Source: an uncultured Clostridia bacterium (GTDB lineage: Bacteria > Bacillota > Clostridia > TANB77 > CAG-508). Taken from it: DNA of 56,717 nt. The notes below the pieces were generated by a model, which made no database searches, was not told the origin of the DNA, and saw only the letters and a list, made by a program, of their open reading frames with translations. Below, piece after piece: positions 50,712 to 56,717 of this stretch. The stretch is taken from positions 1-56,717 of the forward strand of contig CAKPDR010000011.1 in assembly GCA_934149075.1 (NCBI GenBank), in the 5' to 3' direction. Numbering within the stretch: the first letter of the stretch is position 1; the number at the start of each line of letters is the position of its first letter. The position numbers and the translations under genes are program-made.

Positions 50712-52628
50712 ATGACAGATGAAAACAATGCTTCAAAAGAGACAATAAATGAAGCGAAAGAAGTAAAAAAAGTTTCAAGAGAGAAAAAAAGAAATACAAA
50801 TAAAAGAGAAACAGTAAGAAATAACACTAACGGAACAAAAAACACAAGAGGAGAAAAGAAAGAAAAAGAGAAAACAAATGTAACAGTTAGTGCAAAAGTT
50901 ACTAAAAACACAAAAAGTACAAGAGGAACAAGAAACATAAATAAAAAACAAAATCAAGATATATTTAAAAAATCAAATTTAAAAATTATTCCATTAGGTG
51001 GATTACATGAAATTGGAAAAAATATAACAGTATTTGAATATGAAGATGAAATAATAGTTGTAGATTGTGGTATTTCATTCCCAGAAGATGATATGTTAGG
51101 GGTTGACCTAGTAATACCAGATGTAACATATTTAGTAAAAAATCAAGAGAAAATTAAAGGAATGGTTATAACACACGGACATGAAGACCATATAGGTGGA
51201 ATTCCATATTTTTTAAAACAGATCAATGTTCCAATATATGCAACAAGATTAACCGCAGGACTTATAAGTAATAAGCTAGAAGAACATAAATTATTAAGAA
51301 GTACAGATATGCACATTGTAAATCAAGGAGATACAATAAAATTAGGAAATAATTTTACGGTTGAATTTATTAGAAGTTCACACAGTATTCCAGATTCAGT
51401 AATGCTTGCAATAACAACACCAGCAGGAACAATTCTTCATACAGGAGACTTTAAAGTTGATTATACACCAATAGATGGTCAAATAATGAACTTTGGAAGA
51501 ATTGCAGAATTAGGTGGAAAAGGAATCCTAGCATTAATGTCTGATAGTACAAATGCTGAAAGAAGAGGATTTACAATGTCTGAATCTTCAGTAGGAGATG
51601 TATTTGAAAAATTATTTATGAATTGTACAAAGAGAATAGTAGTAGCAACATTTGCTTCAAATGTACACAGAATTCAACAAATTGTAAATTCAGCAGTAAA
51701 ATATGGCAGAAAAATTGCAGTATGTGGTAGAAGCATGATAAACATTATAACTACAGCTGTTGAATTAGGATATATCGAATGTCCAGAAAATATATTTATA
51801 GATATTGATATGATTGGAAGTTATACTGATGATCAACTTGTAATAATAACAACAGGTAGTCAAGGCGAACCAATGTCAGCATTAACAAGAATGGCAGCAG
51901 GAGACCATAGAAAAGTAAAAATAACACCAAATGATTTAATAATAATTTCTGCAACACCAATACCTGGAAACGAAAAATATGTTTCAAAAGTTATTGATGA
52001 TTTAATGCAATTAGGTGCAGAAGTTGTATATAGTGCTTTAGCTGATGTACATGTTTCAGGTCATGCTTGCCAAGAAGAACAAAAATTGATTTTAGCTTTA
52101 GCAAAGCCTAAATATTTTATACCTGTTCATGGTGAATATAGACAATTAAGAGCACATCAAGAAACAGCAGAATTGATGGGAATTGATAAAGACAATATAT
52201 TCATGTTAACAAATGGTAGAGTATTAGAATTAAATGAGAATGAAGCTAAATTTACTGGAACAGTACCAAGTGGTAGAGTTCTTGTTGATGGTCTTGGAGT
52301 TGGAGATGTTGGAAACATTGTACTAAGAGATAGACAACATCTTGCACAAGATGGATTAATAGTAATTGTATTAACAATGGATTCTCAAACAGGAGAAGTT
52401 GTTGCAGGACCTGATGTAATTTCAAGAGGATTTGTATATGTTAGAGAATCAGAAAACTTAATGGATGATGTAAAAAGTGTGGTTAGACATGAGGTTTCTA
52501 AATGTGAAGAAAGAGGAGTTAGAGACTGGTCAACGATCAAGTCTACTGTCAAAGAAAATTTACGTGATTACTTATTTATTAAAACTAAGAGAAACCCTAT
52601 GATTATACCAATTATAATGGAAGTTTAG
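50712..52628 (+). CDS. rnj: ribonuclease J
   Basis: A 638-aa metallo-beta-lactamase/beta-CASP RNase with 5'-3' exo- and endonuclease activity in mRNA decay. After an unusual, very basic Lys/Asn/Thr-rich extension (residues 1-90), the enzyme starts at LKIIPLGGLHEIGKN. The metal motif is ITHGHEDHIGG, followed by FIRSSHSIPDSVM, LHTGDFKVD, the beta-CASP block (TTGSQGEPMSALTRMA) and the C-terminal VHGEYRQL, then the RNase J tail. The 90-residue extension is longer than in Bacillus RNase J1 and may bind RNA or partners. GAAGGGAG precedes the ATG. Confidence 0.94.
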   Translation: MTDENNASKETINEAKEVKKVSREKKRNTNKRETVRNNTNGTKNTRGEKKEKEKTNVTVSAKVTKNTKSTRGTRNINKKQNQDIFKKSNLKIIPLGGLHEIGKNITVFEYEDEIIVVDCGISFPEDDMLGVDLVIPDVTYLVKNQEKIKGMVITHGHEDHIGGIPYFLKQINVPIYATRLTAGLISNKLEEHKLLRSTDMHIVNQGDTIKLGNNFTVEFIRSSHSIPDSVMLAITTPAGTILHTGDFKVDYTPIDGQIMNFGRIAELGGKGILALMSDSTNAERRGFTMSESSVGDVFEKLFMNCTKRIVVATFASNVHRIQQIVNSAVKYGRKIAVCGRSMINIITTAVELGYIECPENIFIDIDMIGSYTDDQLVIITTGSQGEPMSALTRMAAGDHRKVKITPNDLIIISATPIPGNEKYVSKVIDDLMQLGAEVVYSALADVHVSGHACQEEQKLILALAKPKYFIPVHGEYRQLRAHQETAELMGIDKDNIFMLTNGRVLELNENEAKFTGTVPSGRVLVDGLGVGDVGNIVLRDRQHLAQDGLIVIVLTMDSQTGEVVAGPDVISRGFVYVRESENLMDDVKSVVRHEVSKCEERGVRDWSTIKSTVKENLRDYLFIKTKRNPMIIPIIMEV

Positions 52629-52653
52629 AAAACTTTTCAGAGGAGGAAATAAA

Positions 52654-54315
52654 ATGGACTATAAAGATTTAGCAAATTTAATCTTTCCAGATGCGAAAGA
52701 TATATCATATTATGAAGAAAAATATCCAGAAAGAGATTTACCTGAAGGAGCAGTTGTAACAAGATTTGCTCCTAGTCCAACAGGTTTTGTACATATAGGT
52801 GGATTATACCAAGCATTAGTTGCAAGAACTATAGCTGAAAAAACAGGTGGAGTATTTTTCTTAAGAGTTGAAGATACAGACCAAAAAAGAGAAGTTGAAA
52901 ATGGTGTAACCGGAATAGTAAACTCATTAAAAGATTTTGACATGGCACCAGATGAAGGAATGATTTCAGATACTGAAGAAATCGGAAATTATGGACCATA
53001 TAAACAAAGCTTAAGAAAAGATATTTATCAAGCTTATGCTAAATATATGATAGAACAAGGAAAAGCATATCCATGTTTCTGTACTCCAGAAGATGGTGAA
53101 GAAATGCGTAAAAAACAAGAAACTGCAAAGGTAAGACCTGGATATTATGGCGTATGGGCTAAATGTAGAAATCTTTCAGTTGAAGAAATGATTGAAAAAA
53201 TTAAAGCAGGAGTTCCTTATATTATAAGATTTAAATCACCAGGTAGAGAAGATAGAAAAATTAAACATAAAGATGTTATAAAGGGAAATGTTGATTTTCC
53301 AGAAAATGACCAAGATATAGTAATTATAAAAGCGGATGGATTACCTACATATCATTTTGCACATGCTGTTGATGATCACTTAATGAGAACAACACATGTT
53401 ATTAGAAGTGATGAATGGTTATCTTCAGTTCCATTACATTTACAATTATTTCATGAGTTAGGATTTAAAGCACCAAAATATGCTCACATTTCACCAATTA
53501 TGAAAAATGATAATGGTGGAAAACGTAAATTGAGTAAAAGAAAAGATCCAGAAGCGGCTGTTTCTTATTATAAAGAAGAGGGTGTACCGACAGATGCAGT
53601 TAAAGAATATTTGTTAAATATTGCAAATTCTACTTTTGAAAATTGGAGAAGAGCAAATCCAGACAAACCAATGGAAGAATTTGATTTCCAATTAAATAAA
53701 ATGAGTGTTAGTGGAGCATTATTTGATATGGTAAAATTGCTAGACATAGGAAAAACAGTAATATCTAAAATGACAGCTGAGGAAGTTTATAAATATTCTT
53801 TAGAATGGGCAAAAGAGTTTGACAAAGAACTTGCTGAAATGTTAGAAGATAAAGAATATGCTTTGAAAGTGTTTGGAATTGAAAGAGGAAATAAAAAGCC
53901 TAGAAAAGATATTTCAAAATGGTCAGATGTTAAAGATAATATTGAATATATGTATGATGATAAATTTTATGGAAAGACTCAAGAATATCCATATCAACCG
54001 GCAATTTCAGATAAAGAAGATATTTCAAAAATATTAGATTTATATATTGAAAAATATTATGATGAAAATGATGACAAACAAACTTGGTTTGATAAAATCA
54101 AAGCATTAGCTGTAGAAATGGGGTATGCAGGAGAAGTTAAAGAATTTAAAGCAAATCCAGGTATGTATAAGGCTCATGTTGGAGATGTTAGTACAGTTTT
54201 AAGAGTTGCATTGACTTCTAGAACTAATACTCCTGATATGTATGAAATTATGCAGATACTTGGAAAAGATAGAATTGCTAAACGTTTTGAAGTTGCTAAG
54301 GAGAATTTAAAATAA
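52654..54315 (+). CDS. gltX: glutamyl-tRNA synthetase
   Basis: A 553-aa class I synthetase. The HIGH-type motif is TRFAPSPTGFVHIGGLYQA, VEDTDQKREV follows, and the KMSKS-type loop is GGKRKLSKRKDPEA. It is longer than the common 480-500-aa GltX, with an N-terminal extension (residues 1-30) and extra residues around 350-460. No second GltX or GlnRS is in the window, so charging specificity (tRNA-Glu only, or also tRNA-Gln) cannot be read here. AGAGGAGG precedes the ATG. Confidence 0.93.
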   Translation: MDYKDLANLIFPDAKDISYYEEKYPERDLPEGAVVTRFAPSPTGFVHIGGLYQALVARTIAEKTGGVFFLRVEDTDQKREVENGVTGIVNSLKDFDMAPDEGMISDTEEIGNYGPYKQSLRKDIYQAYAKYMIEQGKAYPCFCTPEDGEEMRKKQETAKVRPGYYGVWAKCRNLSVEEMIEKIKAGVPYIIRFKSPGREDRKIKHKDVIKGNVDFPENDQDIVIIKADGLPTYHFAHAVDDHLMRTTHVIRSDEWLSSVPLHLQLFHELGFKAPKYAHISPIMKNDNGGKRKLSKRKDPEAAVSYYKEEGVPTDAVKEYLLNIANSTFENWRRANPDKPMEEFDFQLNKMSVSGALFDMVKLLDIGKTVISKMTAEEVYKYSLEWAKEFDKELAEMLEDKEYALKVFGIERGNKKPRKDISKWSDVKDNIEYMYDDKFYGKTQEYPYQPAISDKEDISKILDLYIEKYYDENDDKQTWFDKIKALAVEMGYAGEVKEFKANPGMYKAHVGDVSTVLRVALTSRTNTPDMYEIMQILGKDRIAKRFEVAKENLK

Positions 54316-54339
54316 TTTAAGGTAAAGGAGGAACTCAAT

Positions 54340-54525
54340 ATGGAATACAATATTGGAGATATAGTTAGAACTAAAAAGCCACATCCATGTGGAAGTAAAT
54401 TATGGGAAATCACAAGAATTGGTGTTGATTTTAAACTAAAATGCCAAGGTTGTGGACATGTTGTAGTTCTTGAAAGACCTAAGGCATTGAAAGTAATAAC
54501 AAAAATAGAAAAAAAGGCTGAATGA
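54340..54525 (+). CDS. DUF951 family protein
   Basis: A 61-aa protein with the whole DUF951 pattern: IGDIVRTKKPHPCGSKLWEI, then GVDFKLKCQGCGHVVVLERP. Cys18 and the C-x2-C pair suggest zinc binding. The family is widespread in Firmicutes and unexplained. AAAGGAGG precedes the ATG, 24 nt after gltX, so the two are probably co-transcribed. Confidence 0.93.
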   Translation: MEYNIGDIVRTKKPHPCGSKLWEITRIGVDFKLKCQGCGHVVVLERPKALKVITKIEKKAE

Positions 54526-54537
54526 AATAAAAAAAAT

Positions 54538-54570
54538 AAAGAAGGTGTCCTATCATAGGACACCTTCTTT
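54538..54570 (-). terminator. perfect 16-bp terminator of engB (perhaps bidirectional)
   Basis: AAAGAAGGTGTCCTAT and ATAGGACACCTTCTTT pair perfectly around one C. The A-rich run to the left is the U-tract on the minus strand. Confidence 0.85.
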
Positions 54571-54579
54571 AGAAAAAAC

Positions 54580-55161
54580 TTAAATATATCGTTCTATTAT
54601 ATTCCAAACATCATCGCTATAAACTTTTCTTTCAGAAGAAAAAGGTAAAGTAGTAATATCACCAATAGGATTAAGTTGTTTTTGAATATTTTTAGAAGCA
54701 TTATCAACTTTAGTTTTAGCAATTTTATCAGCCTTATTTGTTATAATCATACAAGGAAGACCACTTCTAATAACATAATCATACATTAAAAAATCATTTG
54801 AAGTAGGGTCATGTCTAATATCTACAAGGAACACAATTAAGCAAATTTCTTTTCTGGTGGCTAGATAATGCTCAATAAATTCACCAACTTTAACTTGTTC
54901 TTGTTTAGACATTTTACTATAACCATAACCAGGTAGATCAACGAAATAAAACAAGTTATCAATATTATAAAAATTTAATTGTCTTGTTTTGCCAGGTTCG
55001 CTACTTGTACGAGCTAATTTTTTTCTATTAATCAATGTATTTATAAAACTTGATTTTCCAACATTAGACTTTCCGACCAAAACTACTTCTGGTAATCCTG
55101 CTTTTGGATATTGACTTTCTTTTACTGCTGAAATTTCAAATCTTGGAGTTTTTACTATCAT
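54580..55161 (-). CDS. engB: ribosome biogenesis GTPase EngB (YsxC)
   Basis: A 193-aa small GTPase needed for late 50S assembly. G1 is LVGKSNVGKSSFINTL, G2/G3 are TSSEPGKTRQ and FVDLPGYGYSKMSK, G4 is IITNKADK and G5 is PFSSE. The start at 55161 (MIVKTPRFEIS) has AAAGGA ten nt upstream; an ATG at 55173 and a TTG at 55182 are too close to that site. It is transcribed divergently from the U32 gene and convergent with DUF951. Confidence 0.95.
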   Translation of the reverse strand: MIVKTPRFEISAVKESQYPKAGLPEVVLVGKSNVGKSSFINTLINRKKLARTSSEPGKTRQLNFYNIDNLFYFVDLPGYGYSKMSKQEQVKVGEFIEHYLATRKEICLIVFLVDIRHDPTSNDFLMYDYVIRSGLPCMIITNKADKIAKTKVDNASKNIQKQLNPIGDITTLPFSSERKVYSDDVWNIIERYI

Positions 55162-55216
55162 AATTAAATTCATTCCTTTCAATATATAAATTCGTTAAAA
55201 ATTTATAAGCATACTT

Positions 55217-55245
55217 ATTATATCATAGAATTCCCGCAAAATCAA
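55217..55245 (-). promoter_or_regulatory. promoter of engB
   Basis: On the minus strand TTGATT (55245-55240), 17-nt spacer, TATAAT (55222-55217). Confidence 0.7.
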
Positions 55246-55253
55246 AGAAAAAA

Positions 55254-55282
55254 TTGACATAATAATAAAAATAAGATATAAT
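55254..55282 (+). promoter_or_regulatory. promoter of the U32 gene
   Basis: TTGACA (55254-55259), 17-nt spacer, TATAAT (55277-55282). It lies back to back with the engB promoter, the two -35 boxes eight nt apart. Confidence 0.8.
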
Positions 55283-55372
55283 ATTTTTGAAAAATGACTA
55301 ATATAACAAGATAAATTATATAGAAGTTTTGATAAAAAATATATAAGTTAAATCTAAAGAAAGGAAGAAGAA

Positions 55373-56626
55373 ATGAAAGAAGTAGAATTATTAGCACCAG
55401 CAGGCTCATACGAAAAAGCAAAAATAGCTTTTTTATATGGTGCAGATGCAGTGTATTGTGGAACATCATCACTATCATTACGAACAAGAGCAGACATGAA
55501 AGATGATGATTTAGTAAATACAATAAAATATGCACATAGTATAGGAAAAAAAGTTTATGTAACATTAAACATATTTGCCTGGGATGAAAAATATGAAGAA
55601 ATAATAGAAATGGCAAAAAAATTAGAAGAATTAAAACCAGATGGAATAATTGCAGCAGATGGAGGAGTAATAGAAGTTTTAAAACAATATGCTCCAAGTA
55701 TTGCGATAAATGTAAGTACACAAGCTAATATAGTAAGTTTGCATGACTGTAATTTTTGGCGTAAAAATGGTGCAAAGAGAATGATATTAGCAAGAGAAAT
55801 GAACAAAAAACAATTAAAATATATAATGGATAATAAACCTGAAGACATGGAAATAGAAATTTTTATACATGGTGCAATATGTTTTGCATATTCAGGAAGA
55901 TGTTTCTTAAGTGATTTTTTAACATGTAGAAGTGCAAACTTAGGAGATTGTGCACAAAGTTGTAGATGGTCATATAATCTATATGCTGAAGAAAAAAATA
56001 CACCAGGACAATTTATGCCAATAGAGACAAATGAATATGGAACAAGTATATTTTCTTCAAAAGATTTATGCCTAATAAATGAACTTCCAGAAATAATTGA
56101 TATGGGAGTTGACAGCTTAAAAATAGAAGGACGTCTAAAAACAGAATATTATGTTGCAAGTATTGTAAATGTATATAGAAATGCAATAGACGATTATAAA
56201 AAAGATCCAACACATTATGATGCAGAAAAATATATGAAAGAAATTGAAAAAATAAAAACAAGAGAATTAACAACATTTTATTTTAATGACAGAAAAAATA
56301 CAGACATTCAAGAATATGATGGACATCAATATAATGAGAAATATCAATTTGGTGGAAAAATCGTCGGATATGATAATGATATAAATAATGGTAAGGATTC
56401 TAGAAAAGTTATTGTAGACATACGAAATAGGCTTGCAATAGGAGATACAATGGAAATATTAGTACCATATCAATTAGAACCAATTGAATTTAAAATAGAA
56501 AAATTATGGGACATAGATACTGATCAAGAAATTGATGCAGTTAGTCCAGGAGTAAAAGACCAAAAAGTAAAAATGACGATTCCAATTAAGTGTGAAAAAG
56601 ATTGGATATTAAGAAGAAAAAAATAG
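55373..56626 (+). CDS. U32 family peptidase / tRNA hydroxylation protein-like
   Basis: A 417-aa protein with the U32 start ELLAPAGSYEKAKIAFLYGADAVYCG, a TIM-barrel-like region, and the family signature EIFIHGAICFAYSGRCFLSD followed by SANLGDCAQSCRW. The four cysteines of this block are thought to bind an Fe-S cluster. Related TrhP/RlhA proteins hydroxylate tRNA or rRNA; proteolysis is proven for few members. IEGRLKTEYYVASIVNVYR and a C-terminal beta-barrel part follow. GGAAGAAG precedes the ATG. Confidence 0.9.
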   Translation: MKEVELLAPAGSYEKAKIAFLYGADAVYCGTSSLSLRTRADMKDDDLVNTIKYAHSIGKKVYVTLNIFAWDEKYEEIIEMAKKLEELKPDGIIAADGGVIEVLKQYAPSIAINVSTQANIVSLHDCNFWRKNGAKRMILAREMNKKQLKYIMDNKPEDMEIEIFIHGAICFAYSGRCFLSDFLTCRSANLGDCAQSCRWSYNLYAEEKNTPGQFMPIETNEYGTSIFSSKDLCLINELPEIIDMGVDSLKIEGRLKTEYYVASIVNVYRNAIDDYKKDPTHYDAEKYMKEIEKIKTRELTTFYFNDRKNTDIQEYDGHQYNEKYQFGGKIVGYDNDINNGKDSRKVIVDIRNRLAIGDTMEILVPYQLEPIEFKIEKLWDIDTDQEIDAVSPGVKDQKVKMTIPIKCEKDWILRRKK

Positions 56627-56640
56627 TTATTAGTAGAGAT

Positions 56641-56717
56641 TTACCAGTAGGGACACTCATGATTGGTTAAAAAAGTTACCAGTAGGGACACCCTTTGCTT
56701 ACATCGCTAACTCATGC
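56641..56717. repeat. family B repeat, cut by the window edge
   Basis: TTACCAGTAGGGACAC appears at 56641 and again about 35 nt later, in the same spacing and order as at 35100-35150 after pgk. The right part lies outside the window. Confidence 0.75.

Overview
The window reads as chromosome of a very AT-rich, anaerobic, Gram-positive Clostridia-type Firmicute, probably an uncultured gut lineage. Evidence: strong AGGAGG-type ribosome binding sites, arginine written almost only as AGA, a sporulation sigma-K gene, a T-box leader before thrS, and RNase J, RemA, AddA and DUF951 genes. The species cannot be named from the sequence alone.

Layout. 1-4.7 kb: the 3' end of a 6S-like RNA, then two paralogous cassettes (promoter, leader hairpin, orphan gene, terminator) on either side of a divergently read flotillin gene. 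4.8-18.8 kb: dnaE, convergent mgtA, an orphan gene, rpsO-pnp, addA. 18.8-22.7 kb: a 463-bp nested palindrome, then a glycosyltransferase/acyltransferase operon containing a GT8-PlsC fusion. 22.8-31.3 kb: ychF, a small LPxAG surface protein, T-box-thrS, a MacB-like ABC exporter, and padR with an FtsW-like membrane protein. 31.4-32.1 kb: sigK broken by a +1 frameshift. 32.7-42.7 kb: a lower-glycolysis block (gap, pgk, tpiA, gpmI, eno) interleaved with a Nudix hydrolase, a guanylate-kinase-like protein, a YezG-like protein, an Fe-S scaffold-like protein and a GGGtGRT protein. 43.0-46.4 kb: dTDP-rhamnose operon rfbD-rfbA-rfbC-rfbB. 46.5-56.7 kb: yqeK, rsmE, a membrane protein, yicC-remA-rpoZ-gmk, RNase J, gltX, DUF951, convergent engB, and a U32 peptidase-family gene.

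What gene calling misses is dispersed palindromic DNA. A 31-bp palindrome centred on GTACC-N-GGTAC occurs at least seven times: tandemly, filling a convergent gap, just before pgk and rfbB, and once in frame inside addA. A second family (TTACCAGTAGGGACAC) follows pgk and the U32 gene. Three larger fold-back structures start within about 50 bp of the stop codons of addA, thrS and eno. No transposase, integrase, CRISPR array, tRNA or rRNA was seen. The strongest leads are the nested palindrome before the glycosyltransferase operon, the coding-compatible palindrome in addA, the duplicated cassettes around flotillin, and the sigK frameshift.
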